From the NCBI RefSeq assembly GCF_014648875.1, contig NZ_BMRY01000003.1:248001-312000 (forward strand): a stretch of 64,000 bases of DNA, in the 5' to 3' direction. This DNA is from Streptomyces parvus (lineage in GTDB: Bacteria; Actinomycetota; Actinomycetes; Streptomycetales; Streptomycetaceae). The notes below the pieces were generated by a model that ran no database searches, had not been told where the DNA came from, and worked only from the letters and a program-made list of their open reading frames with translations. This document shows, one piece after another, positions 1 through 8,778 of the stretch (position 1 is the stretch's first letter; each line of letters opens with the position of its first letter). A program made the position numbers and the translations under genes.

Positions 1-963
1 CTCCGGCGGAAGGATGCGCGGCATGGCCGCGACGGCCTTGGCCAGCTCGTCCGGGGTGGTGCAGGGCGGTTCCTGGCGGGAGGCGGTGGCGCCGTCGTTG
101 GCGAGCGCCCGCATCGCGAGCTCGGAGAGACCTCGGTGGACGCCGGCCCGGACCTGATCGGGGGCGATGAGCCCGAGGCCCTTGGGCAGCCCGGCGAGCC
201 CGTGGGCGTCGTCCCCGTACGGCCAGCGGTGCGTCAGGGCGGCGTACAGCAGGGCGCCGATGGCCTCGGTGTCCGTACGGAGGGGGCGCTCGGCGGTGAT
301 GCCCCGCAGGGCGGCGTTCACGGCGAGGCCCCGGATGCGGTACTGCCCGGTGGAGCTGCGCAGGACCGCGCCCGGGGTGAGGCGCAGATGGGACAGGCCC
401 TCGCGGTGGGCGGCGGCCATCGCCTGGGAGAGCTGGCTGACGAGCTGGTAGGCGTCGTGGGCCTCCATGGGCCCGGCGGCCAGCAGAGCGGTGAGCTCGG
501 TGGCGTCCGGAAGCCATTCGTGGACCACGTAGACGAGGTCGTTCTCCTCGACGGCGTCCAGGACCTGGACGAAGCGCGGGTCGCCGAGCAGGGCCGAGGA
601 GCGGGCGGCGGCCAGCACCGAGCGGGCCCGCGGATGGTCGGCGGGAAGCAGATGGACGCCCACGGCCCGGCGAAGCTTCTCGTCGACCGCGCGCCAGCTG
701 CTGAAGCCGTCCAGACGGGTGACGCACTCCTCCAGGCGGTAGCGCCCGGCGAGTTTGTGACCGCTGTGCAGATCGGGTGACGCCGGAACGGCCTCGGAAC
801 GCTTCCGCGCACCGTCCTTGTTCTCGGTGTCCTCGGGGCTCGCGCCCTTGGTGTCCTCGGCTTCCGCCGTCCCGTCGGTCGTGGCCTCGTCCGCCTTGGC
901 GGTCAACGGCTTGTCACCGCTGTTGTCGGCCACGTCGACGGCAGCCGTGCTACGTTCCGCCAC
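1..963 (-). CDS. Protein kinase-like (pseudokinase) protein, C-terminus beyond window
   Basis: The reading frame is open from a GTG start to the window edge, giving 321 residues of an incomplete protein. Residues 1-65 are an acidic, low-complexity cytoplasmic leader. Residues about 72-290 follow the protein-kinase fold in outline, but catalytic motifs are missing. There is no glycine-rich loop, VHLL stands where the ATP-binding lysine strand should be, the catalytic-loop HRD is replaced by SHLRLTPGAVL (191-201), and no DFG is seen. It is therefore probably a pseudokinase. It lies directly downstream of murJ on the same strand. In mycobacteria a pseudokinase domain is fused to the MurJ/MviN protein, so a regulatory role in lipid II flipping is inferred. 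AGGA lies 6 nt before the start. Confidence 0.8.
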   Translation of the reverse strand, partial: MAERSTAAVDVADNSGDKPLTAKADEATTDGTAEAEDTKGASPEDTENKDGARKRSEAVPASPDLHSGHKLAGRYRLEECVTRLDGFSSWRAVDEKLRRAVGVHLLPADHPRARSVLAAARSSALLGDPRFVQVLDAVEENDLVYVVHEWLPDATELTALLAAGPMEAHDAYQLVSQLSQAMAAAHREGLSHLRLTPGAVLRSSTGQYRIRGLAVNAALRGITAERPLRTDTEAIGALLYAALTHRWPYGDDAHGLAGLPKGLGLIAPDQVRAGVHRGLSELAMRALANDGATASRQEPPCTTPDELAKAVAAMPRILPPE

Positions 964-1092
964 CGTCGTTCCTGCCTCCCCATCCGTTGCGCGATGCCAG
1001 CCAGCTCTGCACAGTCACGCCAATTGTGCCCACACTCCAGCGCTATGCACGACACGCGGAGTGCGGCGATGGTTGTGCGGGCGGGTGCTCAT

Positions 1093-3276
1093 TCAGCGTC
1101 CGAGCCGTCCACGAACCATGCCGACCAGGCCGTTGACCTCTTCGATGCGCATCTTCTTCGCCGCGACGAAGAAGATGCCCAGGAGGAGGACACCGCCGCA
1201 GATCAGTGCGGCCAGGGAGCCGAAGGCACCGGTGCCGACCAGTTCCAGGATCCCGAACCCGACGGCGCCGCCGACCAGCGCGGCGGGCACCGCGGCCATG
1301 CAGAGACGGGCGTAGGTCCGCACGATGTGCGCGCCGTCCAGGTCGCCGCCGAGCCGGTTCCGCAGGCGGCGCCAGGCGACGCCGACGCCGACCGCATAGG
1401 CCAGACCGTAGGAGAAGGCCATGCCGACGACCGCCCAGCGGGCGGGCAGGACGACGTAACAGAGAGCGGAGGCCGCGGCGTTCACGGCGGCCACGATGAC
1501 CGTGTTGTAGAAGGGGGTGCGGGTGTCCTCGTAGGCGTAGAACCCGCGCAGCACGACGTACTGCACGGAGTACGGGATCAGGCCGAGCGCGAAGGCCATG
1601 AGGATGAAGCCCATGGAGCGGGCGGCCTCGATGCCGCTGGAGGCGTACAGCAGGGTGGCCATCGGCAGGCCGAGCGCGAGGAAGGCGAAGGCCACCGGCA
1701 CGATGGCGACGGCCGAGTTGCGCAGTCCCTGCGAGATGTCGTCGCGGACCGCACCCGGGTCGTTGTCGTGGGCCGCCCGCGAGATACGGGGCAGCAGCGC
1801 GGCCATGACGGAGACGGTGATGATCGCCTGCGGCATGCCCCAGATCAGCTGGGCGTTGGAGTAGGCCAGGAACCCGGTGCCGTCGTGGCCCGAGGCCGAG
1901 CCGGCGGCTGTGGCGAGCTGAGTGACGACCAGGACGCCCGCCTGGTTGGCCAGGACGAAGAGCACGGTCCATTTGGCCAGCTTGACGGTCTTGCCGAGGC
2001 CGTGGCCCTTCCAGTCGAAGCGGGGGCGGAAGCGGAAGCCGGTCTCGCGCAGGTAGGGGATCATCGCCAGGGACTGGACGACGAGTCCCAGCAGGGTGCC
2101 GATGCCGAGCAGCCGGACGCCCTCAGCCGGGATGGTGTCGACGCCCATCCGCGATTCGGCGGAGGTGCCGTAGACCCAGATGAACAGCCCGAACGTGATG
2201 ATCATGACGATGTTGTTGAGGACCGGGGTCCACATCATCGCGCCGAACTTGCCGCGGGCGTTGAGGATCTGACCCATCACCACGTGCACGCCCATGAAGA
2301 AGATGGTGGGCAGGCAGTACCGGGCGAAGGTGACTGCCACGCTGTTGGCGGCCACGTCGTCGGCGATCGTGCTGGACATCAGCTGGATCAGCACCGGCGC
2401 GACGAGGACCGCGGCGACGACGATGAGGCCGAGCGCGACCATCACCAGGGTGAGGAGCCGGTTGGCGAAGGCCTCGCCGCCGTCCTCGTCGTCCTTCATG
2501 GCGCGGACGAGCTGGGGGACGAAGACCGAGTTCAGACCGCCGCCGACGGTGAGGATGTAGATCATCGTCGGCAGGGTGTACGCGATGGTGAAGCTGTCGC
2601 CGAGCATCGCGGCGCCGAGTGCGGCAGTGATCACCAGGGACCGGACGAATCCGGTGAGCCGGGACACGAGGGTGCCGGCGGCCATGACCGCGCTGGACTT
2701 GAGGAGGCCGGAGACCTTGCCGCCACCGCCCTTGGCGGGCGCGGGTGCGGGAGCCGGTTCGGGCTGGGGCGGTACCGGAGGTTTCCCCGAACCTTCCTGG
2801 TCCCGGAAGAGGTGCGCGAAGGCGTCCGGCTCCTGCCGGTCGTCCGAGGCCCGGGTCACGAGGTCGTCGACGCCGACGAACTGCGTGGTCGCCGGGCGGT
2901 CCCCGTACGGCAGGTGCCGGGAGGGCCCCGCCGGCTCGGGGGGCGGGGTCTGCGCCCAGATGCGCGGGTCCGGGGCGTACGGGGCGGGGGGCGGCTGCTG
3001 GTAGAGCGGCGCCGGCTCCTGGTAGGTGCCGGGAGGCGGCGGCGGGTGGGCGGCGCGGTCGTAGAGCGCCTCGCCCACCGGGTCCTGGGCGGTCAGGTCC
3101 TGCGCCCGGTAGGGGTCGTCGTCGTAGGCGTGCTGGAGGTACGGGTCAGGTTGCTGGAGGTACGGGTCGGGCGGCACGGACCCGTCCTGGCCCGCGCCCG
3201 GAGGAACCGGAGGCCCGCCCGGAGACGCTGCTCCGCCCGCGCCCTGCCCGCGGTCACCGTCGTACGGCGCGTTCAT
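1093..3276 (-). CDS. murJ: Lipid II flippase MurJ (MviN family)
   Basis: This 727-residue polytopic membrane protein belongs to the MviN/MurJ family, which moves lipid II across the membrane for peptidoglycan synthesis. Residues 1-190 form a long Pro/Tyr/Asp-rich cytoplasmic extension, typical of streptomycete members. The flippase core begins near residue 192 (KSSAVMAAGTLVSRLTGFVR) and continues through many hydrophobic helices to the C-terminus. I chose the ATG preceded by AGGGG. A TTG 54 nt upstream overlaps the stop of the DUF6049 gene as TTGA and would allow coupling, so the start is not settled. The run DUF6049, murJ, pseudokinase on one strand suggests an operon for envelope assembly. 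Confidence 0.93.
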   Translation of the reverse strand: MNAPYDGDRGQGAGGAASPGGPPVPPGAGQDGSVPPDPYLQQPDPYLQHAYDDDPYRAQDLTAQDPVGEALYDRAAHPPPPPGTYQEPAPLYQQPPPAPYAPDPRIWAQTPPPEPAGPSRHLPYGDRPATTQFVGVDDLVTRASDDRQEPDAFAHLFRDQEGSGKPPVPPQPEPAPAPAPAKGGGGKVSGLLKSSAVMAAGTLVSRLTGFVRSLVITAALGAAMLGDSFTIAYTLPTMIYILTVGGGLNSVFVPQLVRAMKDDEDGGEAFANRLLTLVMVALGLIVVAAVLVAPVLIQLMSSTIADDVAANSVAVTFARYCLPTIFFMGVHVVMGQILNARGKFGAMMWTPVLNNIVMIITFGLFIWVYGTSAESRMGVDTIPAEGVRLLGIGTLLGLVVQSLAMIPYLRETGFRFRPRFDWKGHGLGKTVKLAKWTVLFVLANQAGVLVVTQLATAAGSASGHDGTGFLAYSNAQLIWGMPQAIITVSVMAALLPRISRAAHDNDPGAVRDDISQGLRNSAVAIVPVAFAFLALGLPMATLLYASSGIEAARSMGFILMAFALGLIPYSVQYVVLRGFYAYEDTRTPFYNTVIVAAVNAAASALCYVVLPARWAVVGMAFSYGLAYAVGVGVAWRRLRNRLGGDLDGAHIVRTYARLCMAAVPAALVGGAVGFGILELVGTGAFGSLAALICGGVLLLGIFFVAAKKMRIEEVNGLVGMVRGRLGR

Positions 3277-3326
3277 CGAAACCCCTACCTCATCGTCCCC
3301 GGCCGACCGGCCACGACAGACATCGC

Positions 3327-5621
3327 TCAACGGTCCACTTTCTCACCCGTTCCCGACGGGGCCCCGCTTTCCGGTCCGGTGTCCGGAGCCGGGTCACTCG
3401 GCTGCTCGGGTCCGTCGCCGTTGCCGTCCGCCGTGTCGCTTGCCACGGCGCGCTTGCGGTGGCTGTACATCCTGATGCCGGCCAGCACCAGGAGCAGCAG
3501 TCCGCCGGCGATCACGAGCAGCACGGTGGGTGTCACCTCGGAGACCTTCACGGTGAAGGTCATCTCCTCGCCGTACGGCGTGCCGTCCTCCGTGAACAGC
3601 CGGGCGGTCACCTGGGCCCGGCCGTTGGCGTTGGTCGCCGTGTCGAACTTCACGGACTGGCTGTGTCCGCCCGCGATGCTGACCGGCAGCTTGGCGGTGG
3701 TCCCGTCGTCGTTGAACTTGAGCCGGAGGTTGTCCGAGGTCAGCTGGAGGTACAGCCGGTCCACGCCCTGCACCAGCTTGTTCTGCACGGTGACCGGGAT
3801 GGTCGCGCTGCGCCCGGAGAGGGTGACGTCGGACTTCTCGATGAGCTGCACCTCGGAGGTGAGGCCCTGCAAGTAGTCGCGGACCGCGTCCCGGTACTGC
3901 TGCGCCTCCAGGGACCGCCCGCGCCAGGACGTCGACATCGAGCGGTTGACGGCGTTGCCGAAGGGCGTCACCACGCGCTCGGGCAGCGTCAGGATCGTCT
4001 CGAAGCTGTCGAGGGACCCCTGGGTGGTGCGGATGTCCTGGAAGGCCTGTGTGGGCAGTTCCTGGGCGCGGAGCTTCTTCGGGTACGCGGAGGCCGGGGG
4101 GACCTTGGTGGTGGCCTGCGGGTCGGGCTTCACCTCGGCGGCGTCGACGAGGTCGAGGGGCTGTGTCCACCGGTTGCCGGAGAGCCCCTCCAGAGCGCGG
4201 GCCATCGTCTGGGCCTGCGCGGCGGTGGGCATCCGCGGCGGGGCCACGACGATGCTCCGCTCGTTGTCCGGTGCCTGCTCGGTCAGCGCGAGGGTCTGGG
4301 CCAGGAACTTCTGGACCGCCAGGGTGGAGGCGCCCGCCCTCGACATGTCGCCGTCGAACAGGGTCGACAGCCGGGCGTCCGCGACGACCGCGGTGGTGCC
4401 GCCGCCGATCGGCCGCGCCGCGCTCGGTGTGTACGGAAGCGCCGCGGTCTCCCGGAAGCTGTCGCTGCGGGCGATCACGTTGTGAGCGCCTGCCGACGTC
4501 GCCACATCGACGATGGAGGAGTCCACGGCGCCGTTCACGGGCCAGGCGAAGTCGGTGGACGGTTTCACATGGAGGATGGTCTCCACGGTCGTCGCGGCCA
4601 CCGTGGAGGCGTTCTGCAGGTGGCTGAGCGTCCCGGTGACGGCTTTGCCGCGGTGGGCGATGGAGGCCAGATCGGGGTCGGCGAACGGCAGCGCGATCAC
4701 CTTGCCGTCCTCGACCACCTTCTCCAGAGCGGTCAGCCACTGCTTGGCGACGGTCTGGTTCTTGCCCGGGACGGTCGTGTCACCCGACTCGACCTCGTAC
4801 TTCCCGGCCATCGCCGCGACGCTCGCCAGGAGGTCCGGGTCGATGACCCAGGTCACGGGGAGCCTGCTGCCCAGGGCCACCATCTGCTCCAGGCGGCCGC
4901 CGGGCGCCAGCTCCTTGGCGAGGTCGTCGTCGGTGAACACGGGGGTCTGCTGTTCGTCCGAGCGGGTCTCCGCCGTGACATGGGGAGAGGCGATCAGCGG
5001 CCAGAGGAAGGTGAGCTTCGTCCTTCTGTCCGTCGCCTCGGGCTGCCAGGGCAGGAACGAGCGCTCGATGCCCAGCACCTGCTCGTAGGGGGCGGTGGTC
5101 GTCCGGCCGGAGACCGAGATGCCGAGCTGGTAGACGCCCGGGTCGTCGAGGCCCAGCTTGTCGACGGGGACGGTGAGCGTGAAGTCCTGGCTGATGCCCC
5201 TGGCGAGCTTGGGGAACTTCACCGTGTACTTGTCCCCGACGGTGACCGGGTCGGCGCCGGGAACGTACCCGGAGCGCTTCGCGGCGTCGTCGACCTCTCC
5301 GCGCCCGGTGAGCTGCGGTCCGACCCGGAGATCGACCTCGGCGCTGCTGATCGTCTCCTTGCCCCTGTTAGTGAGCGTCCCGGAGACGGTCAGGGTGTCG
5401 TCCTCCGAGGGAACGCTCGGGGTGAGCGTGTTCAGGGACACATCGACCGTGCGGGAGCCCGTGGGGGCCTTGGCGGGCTCGGCGGCCGGTGCGGCACCCG
5501 CGGCCGGAACGGCCAGGAGGCCGGCCAGCAGCGGTGCTCCGAGCACCGCCGAGGCCGTGCGCCGGAGCCACCGGCGGGCAGGAGAGGGACGAGTCCCCTG
5601 GAAATCTGCCGCCTCGGCCAC
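3327..5621 (-). CDS. DUF6049-type exported membrane-anchored protein
   Basis: The product is 764 residues long. A signal peptide is visible in residues 1-45 (basic RRWLRR followed by a hydrophobic Ala/Leu stretch), then a large extracellular region with Ig-like or CARDB-like beta segments and a putative glycoside-hydrolase/deacetylase-like middle. One C-terminal transmembrane segment lies around residues 700-719 (LLVIAGGLLLLVLAGI), followed by a basic stop-transfer and an acidic cytoplasmic tail of about 40 residues. The biochemical function is unknown. Position immediately upstream of murJ, with the stop overlapping the extended murJ frame, suggests a cell-wall role. The GTG start is preceded by GGGACGGGTAGG. 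Confidence 0.85.
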   Translation of the reverse strand: MAEAADFQGTRPSPARRWLRRTASAVLGAPLLAGLLAVPAAGAAPAAEPAKAPTGSRTVDVSLNTLTPSVPSEDDTLTVSGTLTNRGKETISSAEVDLRVGPQLTGRGEVDDAAKRSGYVPGADPVTVGDKYTVKFPKLARGISQDFTLTVPVDKLGLDDPGVYQLGISVSGRTTTAPYEQVLGIERSFLPWQPEATDRRTKLTFLWPLIASPHVTAETRSDEQQTPVFTDDDLAKELAPGGRLEQMVALGSRLPVTWVIDPDLLASVAAMAGKYEVESGDTTVPGKNQTVAKQWLTALEKVVEDGKVIALPFADPDLASIAHRGKAVTGTLSHLQNASTVAATTVETILHVKPSTDFAWPVNGAVDSSIVDVATSAGAHNVIARSDSFRETAALPYTPSAARPIGGGTTAVVADARLSTLFDGDMSRAGASTLAVQKFLAQTLALTEQAPDNERSIVVAPPRMPTAAQAQTMARALEGLSGNRWTQPLDLVDAAEVKPDPQATTKVPPASAYPKKLRAQELPTQAFQDIRTTQGSLDSFETILTLPERVVTPFGNAVNRSMSTSWRGRSLEAQQYRDAVRDYLQGLTSEVQLIEKSDVTLSGRSATIPVTVQNKLVQGVDRLYLQLTSDNLRLKFNDDGTTAKLPVSIAGGHSQSVKFDTATNANGRAQVTARLFTEDGTPYGEEMTFTVKVSEVTPTVLLVIAGGLLLLVLAGIRMYSHRKRAVASDTADGNGDGPEQPSDPAPDTGPESGAPSGTGEKVDR

Positions 5622-5801
5622 GCGCCTACCCGTCCCTCGTCGTCGTCAGCTGCTGTCGATCGTTCGGTCCTGCGTCCCCGCATGGTAACGAGATGCGGCG
5701 GGCCGAAGTGCTGGGGTCCGTCGCACATGATCGCGGGTATCCCGCAGGGCCGCCGTAAACGATGACGTCGCGGCGGGCCCGTGCACGTACCCTTTTCTGT
5801 T

Positions 5802-7244
5802 GTGCCGAACGCCAACGAAGAGAACGCCAGTGCACTGAGCCAGGTGCAGCACCGCGCGGTGAGTGAGCTGCTGCGGGTGTCCCCGGTCGCCGACGACCTC
5901 GCCCGCCGATTCCAGGATGCGGGGTTCAGCCTCGCGCTGGTCGGCGGATCGGTCCGCGACGCTCTGCTGGGCAGGCTCGGGAACGACCTGGACTTCACCA
6001 CCGATGCCCGCCCCGAGGACGTGCTCAAGATCGTCCGCCCCTGGGCCGACTCGGTGTGGGAGGTCGGGATCGCCTTCGGCACCGTCGGCTCCCAGAAGGA
6101 CGGCTACCAGATCGAGGTCACGACCTACCGGTCCGAGGCCTACGACCGGACCTCGCGCAAGCCGGAGGTCTCCTACGGCGACTCCATCGAGGACGACCTC
6201 GTGCGCCGTGACTTCACGGTCAACGCGATGGCCGTCGCGCTGCCGGAGAAGGAGTTCGTCGATCCGTACGGAGGGCTGAAGGATCTCGCCGACCGGGTGC
6301 TGCGCACTCCGGGCACGCCCGAGGCGTCCTTCTCCGACGACCCGCTGCGCATGCTGCGCGCGGCCCGCTTTGCCGCGCAGCTCGACTTCGAGGTCGCCCC
6401 CGAGGTCGTCACCGCCATGACGGAGATGGCCGCGCGGATCGATATCGTCTCCGCCGAGCGGGTCCGCGACGAACTCAACAAGCTCCTGCTCTCCCAGCAC
6501 CCACGCAAGGGCCTGGGACTCCTGGTCGACACCGGGCTGGCCGCCCATGTGCTGCCCGAGCTTCCCGCGCTGCGGCTGGAGAGTGACGAGCATCACCGCC
6601 ACAAGGACGTCTACGAGCACTCGCTGACCGTTCTGGAGCAGGCCATCGACCTGGAGGAGGACGGCCCCGACCTCGTCCTGCGCCTCGCCGCGCTCCTCCA
6701 TGACATCGGCAAGCCGCGGACCCGCCGCTTCGAGAAGGACGGACGAGTCTCCTTCCACCACCACGAGGTGGTGGGCGCGAAGATGACGAAGAAGCGCATG
6801 ACCGAGCTCAAGTACTCCAACGAGCTGGTCAAGGACGTGTCGAGACTGGTGGAGCTGCACCTGCGCTTCCACGGGTACGGCGACGGCGAGTGGACCGACT
6901 CCGCGGTGCGCCGGTATGTGCGCGACGCCGGGCCGCTGCTGGAGCGGCTTCACAAGCTGACCCGGTCGGACTGCACGACCCGGAACAAGCGGAAGGCCAA
7001 CGCACTCTCCCGTACCTACGACGCGCTGGAGGAGCGCATCGCTCTGTTGCAGGAGCAGGAGGAGCTGGACTCGATCCGCCCCGATCTGGACGGCAACGAG
7101 ATCATGCAGATCCTCGGGGTCGGGCCGGGGCCGGTGATCGGCAAGGCGTACGGCTTCCTGCTGGAACAGCGTCTGGAGCACGGGCCCATGGAGCGGGACG
7201 CCGCGGTGGCGGCGCTCAAGGAGTGGTGGGCGAGGCAGGACTGA
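5802..7244 (+). CDS. cca: CCA tRNA nucleotidyltransferase
   Basis: This 480-residue class II nucleotidyltransferase adds or repairs the 3'-CCA end of tRNA from CTP and ATP. The N-terminus carries the pol-beta signature GGSVRDALLGR followed by DLDFTTD, whose two aspartates bind metal. The RNA-binding neck follows, and an HD domain is present further on (HHRHKDVYEHS and LLHDIGK). I use the second GTG (VPNANEEN) because it lacks a Shine-Dalgarno but has a TACCCT −10-like box about 8 nt ahead, which suggests a leaderless transcript. A GTG 21 nt upstream is the alternative. The gene is convergent with an MFS gene across two parS palindromes. Confidence 0.95.
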   Translation: MPNANEENASALSQVQHRAVSELLRVSPVADDLARRFQDAGFSLALVGGSVRDALLGRLGNDLDFTTDARPEDVLKIVRPWADSVWEVGIAFGTVGSQKDGYQIEVTTYRSEAYDRTSRKPEVSYGDSIEDDLVRRDFTVNAMAVALPEKEFVDPYGGLKDLADRVLRTPGTPEASFSDDPLRMLRAARFAAQLDFEVAPEVVTAMTEMAARIDIVSAERVRDELNKLLLSQHPRKGLGLLVDTGLAAHVLPELPALRLESDEHHRHKDVYEHSLTVLEQAIDLEEDGPDLVLRLAALLHDIGKPRTRRFEKDGRVSFHHHEVVGAKMTKKRMTELKYSNELVKDVSRLVELHLRFHGYGDGEWTDSAVRRYVRDAGPLLERLHKLTRSDCTTRNKRKANALSRTYDALEERIALLQEQEELDSIRPDLDGNEIMQILGVGPGPVIGKAYGFLLEQRLEHGPMERDAAVAALKEWWARQD

Positions 7245-7253
7245 GTCGGAACG

Positions 7254-7279
7254 GGCGATGTTTCACGTGAAACATCGCC
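7254..7279. other. parS site 1, inside a 26-bp palindrome
   Basis: The 14-bp sequence GTTTCACGTGAAAC at 7260-7273 is the streptomycete parS consensus bound by ParB. It is centred in a perfect 26-bp palindrome beginning GGCGATG. It lies 10 bp after the cca stop codon, so transcripts of cca would carry a hairpin here. Confidence 0.93.
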
Positions 7280-7282
7280 GAC

Positions 7283-7336
7283 TGGATGTGTCGAGGGGCG
7301 TTGTTTCACGTGAAACAACGCCCCTCGACACATCCA
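7283..7336. terminator. parS site 2 at the centre of a 54-bp perfect palindrome; probable bidirectional terminator
   Basis: The parS core GTTTCACGTGAAAC occupies 7303-7316 and is centred exactly in a perfect palindrome of 54 bp; the left arm reads TGGATGTGTCGAGGGGCGTT. The palindrome separates the convergent cca and MFS genes, whose stops lie 39 bp before and 8 bp after it. As RNA it would fold into a very stable GC-rich hairpin on either strand. ParB binding follows from the exact consensus; termination is inferred from position and symmetry. Confidence 0.85.
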
Positions 7337-7343
7337 TGACCGG

Positions 7344-8612
7344 CTACCGGTAGGCAGCGGTGCTCCGCCAGCGGAACATCGTCACCGCGACCATCGCGTA
7401 CAGCGCCGCAACGACGGCCACGACGGTGACCGATCTGCCGTCCGGCGGGAGCATCAACGCCGCCACCCCCGCCGCGCTCACGAACGCGACGTTGAAGAGC
7501 ACGTCGTAGAGCGAGAAGACCCTGCCACGGAAGGAATCGTCGACCGTGGTCTGTACGACGGTGTCGGTCGCGATCTTCGATCCCTGTGTCACGACGCCGA
7601 GCACGAACGCGGCGATCAGCATCGGAACGGGAGCGAAGGAGAGACCCAGCGCGGGTACCAGGACCGCCGCCGCCCCGGCGCAGCCCACGATCCATCCGTA
7701 GCGGCCGAGCCGGCCCACCGCCCAGGGGGTGAGAACGGCGGCGATGAAGAATCCCGCGCCGGACACCGCGACCGCCAGGCCGAGCAGGGCCAGCCCGTCG
7801 GACTCCGTGTCGGACCAGGCGTAACGGCACAGCATGAGCACCATCACGGTGAGCGCGCCGTAGCAGAAGCGGATCACGGTCATGGCGGCCAGGGCCTTGG
7901 CCGCATGGCTCCGCTGGGCCAGATGGCGCAGTCCGGCGACGAGCCCACGGGCGGTGACGGCGAGAGCTGCCCGCAGCCGCATCGGGCTCTCGTCGATGTC
8001 CGGCCCCAGCAGCGCCCGGGGGAGGCTCAGAGAGGCCAGCGCGGAGAGCAGATAGAGCATCGCCCCCAGCAGGACGACCGCCGCGTCGGACTCGTCGGCG
8101 ACCAGCCGCACGAGGAAGGCGAGGCCGCCTCCCGCGGTGGCCGCCAGGGTGCCGGCGGTCGGGGAGAGGGAGTTGGCCACGACGAGGCGGTCGGTGTCGA
8201 CCACCCGGGGCAGGGCTGCGGAGAGACCGGCCAGCACGAAGCGGTTGACGGCGGTGACGCAGAGAGCCGAGGCGTAGAAGAGCCAGTCGGGTACCGAGGC
8301 GAGAATGAGCAGGGCTGTGGAGCAGGCCAGGGCGGCCCTCAGGAGGTTCCCGTAGAGGAAGACCTGACGCCGGGGCCAGCGGTCCAGCAGAACCCCTGCG
8401 AAGGGCCCGATCAGGGAGTAGGGCAGAAGGAGCACGGCCATGGCGGAGGCGATGGCGGCGGCCGACGTCTGCTTCTCCGGGGAGAAGACGACGTAAGCGG
8501 CGAGGGCGACCTGGTATACGCCGTCGGCGGACTGGGACAGCAGCCGCACGGTGAGCAGGCGGCGGAAGTTCCGCAGGCGCAGCAGGGTGCGCAGATCACG
8601 CGCGACAGACAT
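7344..8612 (-). CDS. MFS transporter
   Basis: The product is a 422-residue membrane protein with about twelve hydrophobic segments. The cytoplasmic loop between TM2 and TM3 carries the MFS signature as GVLLDRWPRRQVFL. The substrate cannot be read from the sequence. The family exports small molecules by proton antiport. I chose the ATG (MSVARDLRTLL). A GTG five codons upstream is equally unsupported by a Shine-Dalgarno, so the start is uncertain. The gene is transcribed from behind the ino1 terminator and is convergent with cca. Confidence 0.85.
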   Translation of the reverse strand: MSVARDLRTLLRLRNFRRLLTVRLLSQSADGVYQVALAAYVVFSPEKQTSAAAIASAMAVLLLPYSLIGPFAGVLLDRWPRRQVFLYGNLLRAALACSTALLILASVPDWLFYASALCVTAVNRFVLAGLSAALPRVVDTDRLVVANSLSPTAGTLAATAGGGLAFLVRLVADESDAAVVLLGAMLYLLSALASLSLPRALLGPDIDESPMRLRAALAVTARGLVAGLRHLAQRSHAAKALAAMTVIRFCYGALTVMVLMLCRYAWSDTESDGLALLGLAVAVSGAGFFIAAVLTPWAVGRLGRYGWIVGCAGAAAVLVPALGLSFAPVPMLIAAFVLGVVTQGSKIATDTVVQTTVDDSFRGRVFSLYDVLFNVAFVSAAGVAALMLPPDGRSVTVVAVVAALYAMVAVTMFRWRSTAAYR

Positions 8613-8630
8613 GGGAGCAAGCGTCACACA

Positions 8631-8671
8631 CGTCGGGGGTCCGCGGGCGGATTGCCCGGGGACCCCCGACG
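8631..8671 (-). terminator. Hairpin terminator downstream of ino1
   Basis: CGTCGGGGGTCC and GGACCCCCGACG form a perfect 12-bp stem around a 17-nt loop. It lies between the ino1 stop and the MFS start on the same strand, so it probably ends the ino1 transcript. There is no U tract, as is usual in actinobacteria. Confidence 0.6.
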
Positions 8672-8702
8672 TGCGGCAGGAAGAGATGAGCGTCTCCGCT
8701 CA

Positions 8703-8763
8703 GTGCTCCCGGTGAAGCGGCCGGCGCTTCGGTGAAGCGGTCAGTGCTTCGGTGGCGCTGTCA
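8703..8763. repeat. Three degenerate 20-21 bp tandem copies
   Basis: Three adjacent copies of a unit resembling GTGCTTCGGTGAAGCGGTCA lie just downstream of the ino1 stop. Copies differ at several bases. No coding function is evident. Confidence 0.5.
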
Positions 8764-8778
8764 GCCGAGAAGGCCGGT

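Noticed and set aside
3276..3330. murJ start at TTG overlapping the DUF6049 stop
   Set aside because: The downstream ATG has a better ribosome binding site; TTG remains possible and is noted in the entry.
994..5765. Two open frames of about 960 and 1006 residues on the plus strand
   Set aside because: They are antisense shadows of murJ and the DUF6049 gene, with no ribosome binding site and low-complexity composition.
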